Origin: Vogesella sp. LIG4
GTDB taxonomy: Bacteria; Pseudomonadota; Gammaproteobacteria; Burkholderiales; Chromobacteriaceae
DNA: 64,000 nucleotides
Reading direction: 5' to 3'
Assembly (NCBI RefSeq): GCF_900090205.1
Contig: NZ_LT607802.1
Location: 3,427,923-3,491,922, forward strand
In this document: in pieces, positions 52,204-61,604 of the stretch
How the letters are laid out: each line of letters opens with the position of its first letter
How positions within the stretch are numbered: the stretch's first letter is position 1
The notes under the pieces: generated by a model
What the model was told of the DNA's origin: nothing
The model's database searches: none
The model's input: the letters and a program-made list of their open reading frames with translations, nothing else
Position numbers and translations under genes: made by a program

Positions 52204-52584
52204 TCAAATCAGGCGCGAACGGCCCTCGTCGTCAATGGCGACATAGGTGGAAATCAGCTCGGTAACCGGCAGCACTTCACCACTCATGCGCTCGGTTTCC
52301 ACGGTGATTTTCAGGGTCACCGACTTCTGCCCCAGGCGCAGTTTGTCGGCGTAGATGGAGACGAAGTCTCCCAGGTGAATGGGGTTGGCAAACTGGAAGG
52401 TATTGATCGCCACCGTAGTGACCTGGCCATGCGCCAGGCGCTCGGCCACGGCGGAGCCCGCCAGGTCGATCTGCCCCATCAGCCAGCCCATGTGCACGCG
52501 GCCATGCACATTGGTGCCGTGCACTTCGGCGCGTACGCGCAATACCGGCTGGCGGTTGCCGGCCTGCAGCAAATTGTCTTGCAT
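52204..52584 (-). CDS. Acyl-CoA thioesterase, hotdog fold (YciA-like)
   Basis: 126 residues. Hotdog-fold thioesterase with VHGRVHMGWLMGQIDLAGS (the conserved N-term segment with Asp) and VTTVAINTFQFANPIHLGDFVSIYA. Such enzymes hydrolyse acyl-CoA. ATG 52584 is preceded by AGGAGGAG; an open frame extends further upstream without support. It sits between fadL and fadE and may balance free CoA during fatty acid use. Motif copy at 52177-52186 lies just after its stop codon. Confidence 0.88.
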   Translation of the reverse strand: MQDNLLQAGNRQPVLRVRAEVHGTNVHGRVHMGWLMGQIDLAGSAVAERLAHGQVTTVAINTFQFANPIHLGDFVSIYADKLRLGQKSVTLKITVETERMSGEVLPVTELISTYVAIDDEGRSRLI

Positions 52585-52702
52585 CGTTCTGTCTCCTCCT
52601 GATGTCGCTCTGCCATTGCAAAGCGACATCGGCAGAAGAGCGGCCACCGGCCGCTCAAACTACTGGCAAAGCTTCATTTCCAAACGCGGGCAGGCAAAGC
52701 GA

Positions 52703-55156
52703 TCAGAAAATCAGGCGCTGCAGCAGACCTTCGTCATGCTGCTCCAGTTTCATATCGAAATCATCGACCATGATCACGTCACGCTTGAGCTTGCGCGCAC
52801 GCGTAACCGCATCGAACTCGGCCTGGGTGATGATGCCGCCCTGAAGCGCCTCGGCCAGCCGTTCGCGCGCGGTTACCGCGGCAAACTTGCCATCGCGCGC
52901 CAGTTTACGCAGTTTCTGCTCCACCGGCTCGGTTTCCAGCATGGCCTTGAGGGCAGGCACCAGCACGCCAACCGGGTCAGTTTCGTCCTGCGACACAAAC
53001 ATGCCGCGGGTCAGGCGCCCCCGGGTCGGGCCCAGCTCCATCAGGCTGCGTGCCACCTGGGTGCCGATGCGGTCGCTGGCCGGCTTCAGCGTGAGGCCCC
53101 ACGGGAAGATCACCTTGCGCAGCACTGCGGCCAACATGCGGCCCGGCAGGTTGGCGAGGAAGCCATCCATGGCCTGCTGCAGGTCGTACAGCGCCTGCTC
53201 CACCGCCCACTTCAGTACCGGCAGGTCTTCCTTCGGCGCGCCATCACGCTCGAAGCGCTTCAGGCAGGCGGAGGCGATGTAGAGGTTGGACAGCATGTCG
53301 CCCAGACGGGCGGACAGCTTTTCGCGGAACTTCAGCGTGCCACCCAGGCTGAACATCGCCATGTCGGACAACAGTGCGAAGGCACTGGAGAAGCGCGTCA
53401 GCTGCTTGTAATAGGCAGCCACTTCGCCACCTTTCGGGCTGCCCACGAAGCGGGCGCAAGTCAGGCCCATCCACAGCGAGCGGAACACATTGCTGATCAC
53501 GAAATTAATGTGACCGGTAATTGCCTGGTCGAATTCCGCACCATCGTTGGCCATGGCCGCCTTGATCTCACGTAGCACGAACGGGTGACAACGAATCGCC
53601 CCCTGGCCGTAGATGATCATCGAGCGGGTCAGGATGTTGGCGCCTTCCACGGTAATGGCGATGGGAATCGCCTGGTAGGCGCGCGCCAGGTAGTTGCGCG
53701 GCCCCAGCACCACCGCGCGGCCACCATGGATATCCATGGCGTCATTCAGCGTTTTACGCATGCGCTCGGTGTTGTGATACTTCAGCACCGCGGACAGTAC
53801 CGACGGTTTTTCGCCAATATCGAGACCGGTCAAAGCCAGATCCTGCGAAGCCTCCATCTGGTAGGTGAAGCCGCCGATGCGCGCCATCGCCTCGTCCACG
53901 CCCTCGAACTTGCCGATGGACAGGCCGAACTGGTCGCGGATGCGGGCATAGGCGCCAGTGGTGTAGGACGCCACCTTGCCGGAGGCCACCGACATGGCCG
54001 GCAGCGAGATGCAGCGACCTACCGACAGACACTCCACCAGCATGCGCCAACCCTGACCGGCGTACTCGCGACCACCGATGACCCACTCCAGCGGAATGAA
54101 TACGTCCTTGCCCCAGGTCGGGCCGTTCATGAAGGCGGCACCACCGGGGAAGTGGCGACGGCCGATGCACACGCCTTCGTGCTCGGTCGGCACCAGCGCG
54201 CAGGTGATGCCAATATCTTCCTTGTCGCCCAGCAGGTGATCCGGGTCATACATCTTGAATGCCAGACCGAGAATGGTGGCCACCGGCGCCAGCGTGATCC
54301 AGCGCTTTTCCCAGCTCACGCGAATGCCCAGCACATTATCGTGACGCTGGCCGCTGCGCGGGTCGGTATAGGAGCCGTGGCATACGATGCCGTAGTCGGG
54401 AATGGCACCGGCGTCGGAGCCGGCATACGGGCTGGTCAGCGCAAAGCACGGTACTTCCACACCCTTGGCCAGGCGCGGCAGGTAGTAGTCTTTCTGCGCC
54501 TCGGTGCCGTAGTGCTGCAGCAGCTCACCCGGGCCCAGCGAGTTGGGCACCATCACCGATACCGCGGCACTGCCGCCACGGGTGGCGATCTTGGTTACCA
54601 CCTTGGCGTGGGCGTAGTTGGAGAACTCCAGACCGCCGTACTTCTTCTTGACGATCATCCCCAGGAAGCCCTGCTCCTTGATGAACTGCCACACTTCCGG
54701 CGGCAGATCCTTCAGCTCGTGGGTGATCTTCCAGTCGTCCACCATGCGGCACAGCTGCTCGGTGGGGCCGTCGATGAAAGCCTGCTCTTCCGCAGTCAGC
54801 TTCGGGTCCGGGAACGACAGCAGGCGCTGCCAGTCCGGCTTGCCGGAAAACAGGTCGCGATCCCACCAGACCGTGCCGGCATTGATGGCCTCCTGCTCGG
54901 TCTGCGACATCGCAGGGGTGATTTTCTTGAAAACGGTGAATACCGGGCCGGTGAACACGGCTCGGCGCAGGATGGGCAGATTGAGCACGGCGGCGATGAT
55001 GCCGGCCACCACCCAGATGGCAACCGGAACGTGGCAGCCCCAGATGGGCTGCAGGCTGGCCAGCCAGCCTGCAAGTACAACGGTCCAGAACAAAACCGGT
55101 GCGCGGAAATATGCCAGCGCACCGATCAGCAGGACAAGAATTACGGCAGATGTCAT
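52703..55156 (-). CDS. fadE: Acyl-CoA dehydrogenase FadE
   Basis: 817 residues, the large FadE type. N-terminal hydrophobic helices (~residues 1-65) anchor it to the membrane; the acyl-CoA dehydrogenase core follows with ALTSPYAGSDAGAIPD, KRWITLAPVA, LGPRNYLARAYQAIPIAITVEGANIL (catalytic Glu in the EGAN segment) and a ~250-residue C-terminal FadE extension. It introduces the first double bond in beta-oxidation. It is 34 nt downstream of the PsrA-like regulator gene, forming an operon. Motif copy at 53126-53135. Confidence 0.95.
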   Translation of the reverse strand: MTSAVILVLLIGALAYFRAPVLFWTVVLAGWLASLQPIWGCHVPVAIWVVAGIIAAVLNLPILRRAVFTGPVFTVFKKITPAMSQTEQEAINAGTVWWDRDLFSGKPDWQRLLSFPDPKLTAEEQAFIDGPTEQLCRMVDDWKITHELKDLPPEVWQFIKEQGFLGMIVKKKYGGLEFSNYAHAKVVTKIATRGGSAAVSVMVPNSLGPGELLQHYGTEAQKDYYLPRLAKGVEVPCFALTSPYAGSDAGAIPDYGIVCHGSYTDPRSGQRHDNVLGIRVSWEKRWITLAPVATILGLAFKMYDPDHLLGDKEDIGITCALVPTEHEGVCIGRRHFPGGAAFMNGPTWGKDVFIPLEWVIGGREYAGQGWRMLVECLSVGRCISLPAMSVASGKVASYTTGAYARIRDQFGLSIGKFEGVDEAMARIGGFTYQMEASQDLALTGLDIGEKPSVLSAVLKYHNTERMRKTLNDAMDIHGGRAVVLGPRNYLARAYQAIPIAITVEGANILTRSMIIYGQGAIRCHPFVLREIKAAMANDGAEFDQAITGHINFVISNVFRSLWMGLTCARFVGSPKGGEVAAYYKQLTRFSSAFALLSDMAMFSLGGTLKFREKLSARLGDMLSNLYIASACLKRFERDGAPKEDLPVLKWAVEQALYDLQQAMDGFLANLPGRMLAAVLRKVIFPWGLTLKPASDRIGTQVARSLMELGPTRGRLTRGMFVSQDETDPVGVLVPALKAMLETEPVEQKLRKLARDGKFAAVTARERLAEALQGGIITQAEFDAVTRARKLKRDVIMVDDFDMKLEQHDEGLLQRLIF

Positions 55157-55190
55157 TGTGGTTTACCCTCGTGTTGACCTTGCAAGTCAA

Positions 55191-55826
55191 TCAGATGGGC
55201 GCCGACAACCCCGCCACGACAAAAGGTACCAGGTGCTTGACGATCAGTTCCGGGTCACGGGCATTCACCACCTGACTGCGACCGAAGATCTTCAGCACAT
55301 CATTACCGGCAAAGGCATTGAACATCACGGTAAACGCGAAGTGCATGCGCCATGCAATATCATCGGCTGCGAACTGCGGCAGTGCGCGCTGGAAGGCAGC
55401 GGTATAACGCTGCACAAACACGCTGTACTGCTGGGACAGCGCCTCGCGCAGCAGGCGGTGGTTTTCCACCAGCGTGCGCGACATCAGCCTGACAAACAGA
55501 GCCCCGCCCCTCGCAGGGTCTCTTGACAGTGCCAGACACGGGCGGACAAAGGACATCACCAGTGTTTCCGCCGTCAGCGTTGCGCCCGACTGCTCGGCGG
55601 CATCCAGCTCCGACAGGCAGCCCGCGACAAACGGGCCGATGCGGCGCATGAATACCGATTCGAACAGCGCATCTTTCGAACCGAAGTGGTAATTCACCGC
55701 AGCCAGGTTGACTTCCGCCTGCTGGGTGATCATGCGAAGCGAGGTGGCTTCAAAACCATGCTCCACAAACAGGCGCTCCGCTACATCCAGAATGCGCGTT
55801 GCGGTATCCGGTTTGTTCGCTTCCAT
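55191..55826 (-). CDS. PsrA-like TetR family transcriptional regulator
   Basis: 211 residues. The N-terminal helix-turn-helix (RILDVAERLFVEHGFEATSL, VNLAAVNYHFGSKDALF) and the C-terminal ligand domain closely follow PsrA of Pseudomonas, a repressor responding to long-chain fatty acids/acyl-CoA. It is the first gene of the fadE operon. ATG 55826 with AAGG at ~10 nt fits the family's N-terminus; the frame is open to 55877. Candidate operators lie just upstream, so autoregulation is likely. Confidence 0.85.
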   Translation of the reverse strand: MEANKPDTATRILDVAERLFVEHGFEATSLRMITQQAEVNLAAVNYHFGSKDALFESVFMRRIGPFVAGCLSELDAAEQSGATLTAETLVMSFVRPCLALSRDPARGGALFVRLMSRTLVENHRLLREALSQQYSVFVQRYTAAFQRALPQFAADDIAWRMHFAFTVMFNAFAGNDVLKIFGRSQVVNARDPELIVKHLVPFVVAGLSAPI

Positions 55827-55883
55827 GTTGTCTTGTACCTTGATCGGGGTAATAAGTTGCGTCGCCTTGTCCATCATGACTTT

Positions 55884-55910
55884 CGAACAAGTGTTTGAAA
55901 CTTACGTTCA
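55884..55910. promoter_or_regulatory. Candidate paired PsrA-type operators before the regulator gene
   Basis: CGAACAAGTGTTTG (55884-55897) and the overlapping GAAACTTACGTTCA (55897-55910) each match the PsrA consensus with one or two mismatches. They lie 58 nt upstream of ATG 55826. Confidence 0.5.
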
Positions 55911-55968
55911 AATTTGATGCCTGTCAAGAAATGCATCGCCGTGCTCCTGCAAATCGCCTTCAAATTGA

Positions 55969-55999
55969 AAGCGGCAGTCCATATTCTAGACTGCCGCTT
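55969..55999 (-). terminator. Terminator of metZ
   Basis: Read leftward: AAGCGGCAGTC / GACTGCCGCTT with a 9-nt loop and a T-rich tail (TCAATTTG). Confidence 0.75.
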
Positions 56000-56003
56000 G
56001 CTT

Positions 56004-56017
56004 GAAACAATTGTTTC
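56004..56017. promoter_or_regulatory. PsrA consensus palindrome at the 3' end of metZ
   Basis: GAAACAATTGTTTC is a perfect 14-bp palindrome and an exact G-AAAC-N4-GTTT-C match. It sits within 4 nt of the metZ stop codon, 107 nt from the nearest operator, so its role is uncertain. Confidence 0.45.
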
Positions 56018-56020
56018 TTT

Positions 56021-57202
56021 TTACAGACCGCGCAATAAATCGGCCTTGATGTCCTCGATATGCTCCAGGCCCACGGCCACGCGCAGCAGGCCTTCGGTAA
56101 TACCGGCCTTGGCACGCGCCTCCGGGGTGATGCGGGCATGGGTGGTGGACGCCGGATGGGTGATGGTGCTCTTCACGTCGCCCAGGTTGGCGGTGCGCGA
56201 AATCATCTGCACCGCATCCACTACCCGCCAGGCCGCCTCGCGGCCACCGGCCACCTCGAACGACACCACCGCGCCGCCGCCCCGCTGCTGACGCCGCGCC
56301 AGTTCGTACTGCGGGTGGCTGGGCAGCCCCGGGAAGAATACGCGGGTAACGCCGGGTTGCTGCTGCAGCCATTCGGCCAGCGCCTGGGCACTGGCCACGT
56401 GTTTTTCCATGCGCAGATGCAGCGTTTCCAGGCCGGAGAGCAGCACCCAGGCGTTGAACGGCGCCAGCGTCGGGCCGGCAGTGCGCACATGCAGGTACAC
56501 CTGTTCCACCAGCTTGTCGCTACCCACCACCGCGCCACCCATCACGCGGCCGTGGCCGTCCAGGTATTTGGTGGCGGAATGCACCACCAGGTCAGCACCC
56601 AGTTTCAGCGGCTGTTGCAGCGCCGGCGAGCAGAAGCAGTTGTCCACCACCAGCAGCGCGCCGGCGGCATGGGCTATGTCGGCCACCGCGGCAATATCGG
56701 CCAGGTCGGTCAGCGGGTTGGACGGCGTTTCCAGGAAGAACACCTTGGTATTCGGCTTCACCGCCGCCTGCCAGGCGTCAAGGTTGGCCGCATCCACATA
56801 GGTGACTTCCACGCCGAACTTGCCGAGGATGCCGTTGAACAGGTTGATGGTGGAACCGAACAGGCTCTGCGACGACACGATATGGTCGCCGGCCTTGAGC
56901 AGCGTCAGCATAGTCGCCTGGATCGCCGCCATGCCGCTGGCAGTGGCGATGGCACGCTCCGCCCCTTCCATCATCGCCAGCCGCTGCTGGAAGGCGCTGA
57001 CGGTGGGGTTGGTGAAGCGGGAATAGGTATAACCGTCGATTTCACCCAGGAACATGGCCGCGGCCTGCGCGGCGGAGTCGAAGGTGAAACTGGAGGTCAG
57101 GTGCAGGCTCTGGCTATGCTCACGATACTCGCTGGTTTCGCGACCGCCGCGAATGGCCAGGGTTTCCGGGTGAAAATTCAGACAGGCGTCATCATTGGAC
57201 AT
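56021..57202 (-). CDS. metZ: O-succinylhomoserine sulfhydrylase
   Basis: 393 residues, Cys/Met metabolism PLP enzyme. It makes homocysteine directly from O-succinylhomoserine and sulfide. Motifs: PETLAIRGGRETSEYREHSQ at the N-terminus, GYTYSRFTNPTVSAFQQRL, ASGMAAIQA, VVDNCFCSPALQQPL and the PLP lysine in VHSATKYLDGHG. ATG 57202 is taken; the frame opens 69 nt earlier. Motif copy at 56782-56792, which encodes Asp-Ala-Ala-Asn on the coding strand. Confidence 0.93.
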   Translation of the reverse strand: MSNDDACLNFHPETLAIRGGRETSEYREHSQSLHLTSSFTFDSAAQAAAMFLGEIDGYTYSRFTNPTVSAFQQRLAMMEGAERAIATASGMAAIQATMLTLLKAGDHIVSSQSLFGSTINLFNGILGKFGVEVTYVDAANLDAWQAAVKPNTKVFFLETPSNPLTDLADIAAVADIAHAAGALLVVDNCFCSPALQQPLKLGADLVVHSATKYLDGHGRVMGGAVVGSDKLVEQVYLHVRTAGPTLAPFNAWVLLSGLETLHLRMEKHVASAQALAEWLQQQPGVTRVFFPGLPSHPQYELARRQQRGGGAVVSFEVAGGREAAWRVVDAVQMISRTANLGDVKSTITHPASTTHARITPEARAKAGITEGLLRVAVGLEHIEDIKADLLRGL

Positions 57203-57248
57203 GATTTGCTCGCAATGCGGATGATGGATTAATAGCCATCGAAGATAA

Positions 57249-57277
57249 CAAGGGTTGGCCATTGCGGCCAACCCTTG
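57249..57277. repeat. Hairpin made from one full and one trimmed motif copy
   Basis: CAAGGGTTGGCC pairs with GGCCAACCCTTG across a 5-nt loop. The right arm contains a full motif (57263-57273); the left arm lacks the last GCA. It lies 15 nt from the purF stop and probably ends that transcript. Confidence 0.8.
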
Positions 57278-57291
57278 TCGTTATAAGAACA

Positions 57292-58833
57292 TTACATCAG
57301 GTTTTGTTCGGCAACATTCAGGTTCAGGTCCACCAGCTTGCTGCTGGGGTCATCCCCTTCCGGCTGCGCCTTGCCCTTGCCGCGCGCGGCTTCGATGGCA
57401 TCCAGGTAGGCTTCGTTGATGTCGCCGGTGATGTAGCAACCGCTGAAGCAGGATGCCTCGAATACATCCAGATCGCGGTTGATGCTCTGCACCGCCTGCT
57501 CCAGCGCATCCAGTTCCTGGTAGATCACCGCATCGGCGCCGATCTCGCGGGCGATCTGCTCATCGTTGCGACCGGTGGCCAGCAGTTCGGCGCGGGTCGG
57601 CATGTCGATACCGTACACGTTGGGGAAACGCACGGCCGGCGCGGCGGAGGCAAAATACACCTTCTTGGCGCCGGAGTCTCGCGCCATCTGCACGATTTCC
57701 TTGGAGGTGGTGCCGCGCACGATGGAATCGTCCACCAGCAGCACATTGCGGCCGGCAAACTCCAGCGCTACCGGGTTCAGCTTCTGGCGCACCGACTTCT
57801 TGCGCACCGCCTGACCCGGCATGATGAAGGTACGGCCGATGTAGCGGTTCTTGATGAAGCCTTCGCGGTACGGCAGGCCCAGCGCATTGGCCAGCTGCAG
57901 CGCGCTCTGGCGGCTGGAGTCCGGAATCGGGATCACCACGTCGATTTCCATGCTGGGGAACTGCTTGCGGATCTTCTCGGCCAGCATCTCGCCCATGTTC
58001 AGGCGCGACTGGTATACCGACACACCGTCGATGACCGAATCCGGGCGCGCAAAGTACACGTACTCGAACAGGCACGGCGCCAGCTTGGTGTTGGCGGCGC
58101 AGATCTTGCTGTGCATGTCACCACCGTCGAAGGTCACGTACACGCACTCGCCCGGCGCCACGTCACGCAGCAGCTTGAAGCCGGAGCAATCCAGCGCCAC
58201 CGATTCAGAGGCAAACATGTACTCGGTGGAGCCATCCGCCTCGTTGCTGCCCATCACCAGCGGGCGGATGCCGTTGGGGTCGCGGAACGCCACCAGGCCG
58301 AAGCCGGCAATCATCGCCACCACGGCATAGGCGCCCTTGATGCGGCGATGCACCGCCTCCACCGCGCCGAACACCGCGTCCGGGGTCAGCGAGGCGTTTT
58401 CCACGCGCGCGGCGATCTCGTGCGCAAACACGTTCAGCAGCACTTCCGAGTCGGAGTTGGTGTTGATGTGACGCAGGTCGTTGCGGTACATGTCCGACTT
58501 CAGCTCGTCGGTGTTGGTCAGGTTGCCGTTGTGCGCCAGCACGATGCCGAACGGCGAGTTGACGTAGAACGGCTGCGCTTCGGCCAGGCTGGAAGCCGAG
58601 CCGGCGGTGGGGTAGCGCACATGGCCGATGCCGGCGTTGCCCAGCAGCGAGCGCATATTGCGGGTACGGAACACATCACGCACCAAGCCGCTGCCCTTGT
58701 GCATGTGAAAGGTCTTGCCGTTGGCCGTAACGATACCGGCTGCATCCTGACCGCGGTGCTGCAACAACTGCAGGCCGTCATACAACAGCTGGTTTACGGG
58801 CGTCCGACCTACCACCCCAAGAATTCCACACAT
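57292..58833 (-). CDS. purF: Amidophosphoribosyltransferase
   Basis: 513 residues. First committed step of purine synthesis. Mature N-terminus MCGILGVVG supplies the catalytic Cys2; [29 protein letters not shown] and the PRPP motif [18 protein letters not shown] are present. The final residues are Glu/Asp-rich. ATG 58833 is unambiguous because Cys must follow Met. The gene is downstream of cvpA, with a hairpin between them. Confidence 0.97.
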   Translation of the reverse strand: MCGILGVVGRTPVNQLLYDGLQLLQHRGQDAAGIVTANGKTFHMHKGSGLVRDVFRTRNMRSLLGNAGIGHVRYPTAGSASSLAEAQPFYVNSPFGIVLAHNGNLTNTDELKSDMYRNDLRHINTNSDSEVLLNVFAHEIAARVENASLTPDAVFGAVEAVHRRIKGAYAVVAMIAGFGLVAFRDPNGIRPLVMGSNEADGSTEYMFASESVALDCSGFKLLRDVAPGECVYVTFDGGDMHSKICAANTKLAPCLFEYVYFARPDSVIDGVSVYQSRLNMGEMLAEKIRKQFPSMEIDVVIPIPDSSRQSALQLANALGLPYREGFIKNRYIGRTFIMPGQAVRKKSVRQKLNPVALEFAGRNVLLVDDSIVRGTTSKEIVQMARDSGAKKVYFASAAPAVRFPNVYGIDMPTRAELLATGRNDEQIAREIGADAVIYQELDALEQAVQSINRDLDVFEASCFSGCYITGDINEAYLDAIEAARGKGKAQPEGDDPSSKLVDLNLNVAEQNLM

Positions 58834-58859
58834 AGTTAATCCCCAGACTACACGACTAA

Positions 58860-58896
58860 AAACAAGGGGTGAGAACGCACCGGCATCATCACCCCT
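58860..58896 (-). terminator. Hairpin with T-tract between cvpA and purF
   Basis: Read leftward: AGGGGTGA / TCACCCCT stem with a 16-nt loop, followed by TGTTTTTAG. It lies before the purF start and could be an attenuator limiting purF transcription (inference). Confidence 0.6.
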
Positions 58897-58907
58897 CTTT
58901 GCTAAAA

Positions 58908-59393
58908 CTATGAAAACTTCATCTTGTGCGCCAGCGCATCCGGCAGCCACGGCCGGCTGGCCAGGGCCAATGCCTCGAACGGCTGGGCAAACAGCGCATT
59001 CTGCCAGTCACGGGTCTTGGGCAGATCGCTCAGCCCGCCCACCATGACCACCACGGTTGCCAGCAGCAGCCCGCGCAGCAAACCGAACACGCCGCCAAAA
59101 AAGCGGTTTACGCCACCCAGGCCCACCGACTCCATCAGCACGGTCAGCGACGCCCCCAGCAGCGAGGAGCAGAACCAGGTCAGCAGCAGCAGTACCAGGA
59201 AGGCCACCACCAGCTTGATGCCCTCGCCCGGCAACGGCACGAATTCGGACAACATCGGCGCAAAGGTGCGCGCCGACCACAAGGCCAGCAGCCATGAGCC
59301 CAGCGACAGCAGTTCCACCGCCAGGCCGCGGAACAGCGAAATGGCAATCGAGCCGATGATCAGCGCCAGGATCAGGTAATCAAGCCAGGTCAT
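58908..59393 (-). CDS. cvpA: CvpA family membrane protein
   Basis: 161 residues, four hydrophobic segments. CvpA is needed for colicin V production in E. coli; its general role is unclear, possibly membrane stress or purine-linked. The start [15 protein letters not shown] and the [16 protein letters not shown] loop are typical. It lies in the classic folC-dedD-cvpA-purF order. It starts 9 nt after the dedD stop. Confidence 0.93.
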   Translation of the reverse strand: MTWLDYLILALIIGSIAISLFRGLAVELLSLGSWLLALWSARTFAPMLSEFVPLPGEGIKLVVAFLVLLLLTWFCSSLLGASLTVLMESVGLGGVNRFFGGVFGLLRGLLLATVVVMVGGLSDLPKTRDWQNALFAQPFEALALASRPWLPDALAHKMKFS

Positions 59394-59402
59394 CTTGCGG
59401 CA

Positions 59403-60269
59403 TCAACCATTGATTGGCACGGCAAAGCCATTGATACCGATCTTGGCCAGGCGGCGCAGGGTGGCATCGGCTTCGGCGCGCGAGGCAAACGGCCCCATGC
59501 GCACCCGGGTTACCTCGCCCTTGCTGGTCTGCACCTTGCTGAAGCGGGCATTGATGCCGGCGGCGGCCAGCTTGCCCTTCAGGGCATCCACCTTGGCCGG
59601 GTCGGACAAGGCAGCCAGCTGCACGTTGTAATGTTTGCCGTCAGACTCGGCCTTGGCAGGTTTGTCGGTGTTCTTGCCCGAATCGCGCCCTTCCAGGATC
59701 GCCATCGGGTCGGACGACTTGCTGTCGGCCTTGGCAACATCCTGCTTCGCCGGCTCATGCTTGGGCTTGGCAGCCTGTTCGTGTTTGGCCGGCTGCTCAT
59801 GCTTGGCAGGCGGCACATCGGCCTTGGCCTGCTCCTGCTTCGGCGCTTCATGTTTGGCCGGCTTGGTCGGTTTGACCGGCTCCGTCGGCAGCAGCTGCTC
59901 CACCACCGGTTTGACCGGCGCCACCTTGGCAGCGGTCGGCGCCGAAGTGGCCGGCACGGCAGCAACGGCAGCCGCCGGCGGCGGCTTGGCCACGGCGTCG
60001 GCCGGTGGCAGGCTGGCCAGCAATTCGGTTACCGGCTGCGATGCCTGCGGCGCGGTGGCCACCGGCTTCGGCGCCACGGCCTTCACCGCGGAGGCAGTCT
60101 GCAGCCCGGTGATATCCACCGATTCCGGCTTCATCGCCTGCTCCGGCATGCGGCCAACCACGTTCCACAGCACGGCTGTCGATACCGACACCAGCACGAT
60201 GGCGCCAACCAGACGGCGGCGTGCGCGCTTGCGCAGCATCAGCAGTTCATCATGAGTGGAAAGGGCCAT
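59403..60269 (-). CDS. dedD: SPOR-domain protein, DedD-like
   Basis: 288 residues. A short cytoplasmic tail, one membrane helix at ~20-40 (LVGAIVLVSVSTAVLWNVVG), a long Ala/Pro/Lys-rich periplasmic linker, and a C-terminal SPOR domain (~205-288, YNVQLAALSDPAKVDALKGK) that binds denuded septal peptidoglycan. The linker has a KHE repeat run (PAKHEQPAKHEQAAKPKHE). ATG 60269 follows GAGGAT; another start at 60281 overlaps folC and is less likely. Motif copy at 60149-60159. Confidence 0.9.
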   Translation of the reverse strand: MALSTHDELLMLRKRARRRLVGAIVLVSVSTAVLWNVVGRMPEQAMKPESVDITGLQTASAVKAVAPKPVATAPQASQPVTELLASLPPADAVAKPPPAAAVAAVPATSAPTAAKVAPVKPVVEQLLPTEPVKPTKPAKHEAPKQEQAKADVPPAKHEQPAKHEQAAKPKHEPAKQDVAKADSKSSDPMAILEGRDSGKNTDKPAKAESDGKHYNVQLAALSDPAKVDALKGKLAAAGINARFSKVQTSKGEVTRVRMGPFASRAEADATLRRLAKIGINGFAVPING

Positions 60270-60277
60270 CGATATCC

Positions 60278-61570
60278 TCAAGCGCGATGATGGAGACGGT
60301 GTTGCATTACTTCGGCCACGGTGTGGAAAGAGCCGAAGACCACGATTCTATCATTTTCGCCCGCCCGCGATAAGGCGGCATCCCAGGCTGACGGCACGTC
60401 GGCAAAACGGCTCACTCCCTTGATGCCCATGCCCTCCAGCTCGCTGGCGATGTCATCCGCGCTGCGACCGCGCGGCATATCGAGGCCAGCCACCAGCCAT
60501 TCGTCGAATTCGTCGCGCAGCAGGCTCACCACCGACGGCAGATCCTTGTCCGACAGCATGGAGAACACCGCGATGCGCTTGCTGGCAAACGCCAGGCGCT
60601 TGAGGCTGTCGGCCAGCGCACGTGCCGCATGCGGGTTGTGCCCCACGTCCAGCACCGTCAGCGGGCGGCCCGGCAGCACCTGAAAACGCCCCGGCCAGTC
60701 CACTTCCAGCAGGCCGCGCTTGATAGCGCCGATGCCCACCGGCAGCAGCGGCCGCAAGGCCTCCAGCGCCGCCAGCGCGGTAGCGGCGTTCACCAGTTGG
60801 TATTCGCCGCGCAGCGCCGGAATCGGCAGCGCGTGGCGGTGGCTGTCGCCCATGTGGAACGACCACTGGTTGTCCAGCCGGCTGATGCCGAAATCGCGAC
60901 CCAGCAGCTTGAGGTCGGCGCCGATGTTGGCCGCATGCTCCAGCAGCGACTGCGGCGGGTTCGGGTCGGCACAGATCGCCACCTTGCCGGCACGGTAGAT
61001 GCCGGCCTTCTCGAAGCCCACCTTCTCGCGGGTGTCGCCGAGAAAGGCCTGGTGATCCAGGTCCACGCTCACCACTACCGACACGGTGGGTTCGAACGCG
61101 TTGATCGCATCCAGGCGCCCGCCCAGCCCTACTTCCAGCACCGCCACATCCACCTGCTGCTGCATGAAGGCATACATGGCACCCAGGGTGCCGTACTCGA
61201 AATAGGTCAGCGAAGTGTCGCCGCGTGCCGCTTCCACCGCGGCAAAGCCGGCCACAATGTCTTCGTCCGCCAGCGGCTGCATGTCGATGGCGACGCGCTC
61301 GTTGTAGCGCAGGATGTGCGGCGAGGTGTAGGTACCCACCTTGAAACCGGCGCGGTTCAGCACGGTGGACAGCATGGCGCACACCGAGCCCTTGCCATTG
61401 GTGCCGCCGACAATCACCAGCGGAAAGTCAGGCGCCAGCCCCATGGCGTCGCGCACGCGGGCGACGCGGGTCAGCCCCATGTCGATGCCCACCGGGTGGG
61501 CGGCTTCCAGATAGGCCAGCCAGTCGGCCAGCGGCGCTCCGCTTGCGGGAGCCTGTACGGTAGTTGTCAC
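60278..61570 (-). CDS. folC: Folylpolyglutamate synthase / dihydrofolate synthase
   Basis: 430 residues. Adds glutamate to dihydropteroate and to folates. Mur ligase fold: GGTNGKGSVCAMLSTVL (P-loop), GTYTSPHILRYNERV, LEVGLGGRLDAIN and VLDVGHNPHAARAL. GTG 61570 is preceded by GAAGA at ~7 nt; a TTG two codons earlier is the longest alternative. Followed 8 nt later by dedD. Motif copy at 60926-60935. Confidence 0.94.
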   Translation of the reverse strand: MTTTVQAPASGAPLADWLAYLEAAHPVGIDMGLTRVARVRDAMGLAPDFPLVIVGGTNGKGSVCAMLSTVLNRAGFKVGTYTSPHILRYNERVAIDMQPLADEDIVAGFAAVEAARGDTSLTYFEYGTLGAMYAFMQQQVDVAVLEVGLGGRLDAINAFEPTVSVVVSVDLDHQAFLGDTREKVGFEKAGIYRAGKVAICADPNPPQSLLEHAANIGADLKLLGRDFGISRLDNQWSFHMGDSHRHALPIPALRGEYQLVNAATALAALEALRPLLPVGIGAIKRGLLEVDWPGRFQVLPGRPLTVLDVGHNPHAARALADSLKRLAFASKRIAVFSMLSDKDLPSVVSLLRDEFDEWLVAGLDMPRGRSADDIASELEGMGIKGVSRFADVPSAWDAALSRAGENDRIVVFGSFHTVAEVMQHRLHHRA

Positions 61571-61604
61571 GGGCAAGTCTTCAAATACGGTTTCACGTTA
61601 CGGC

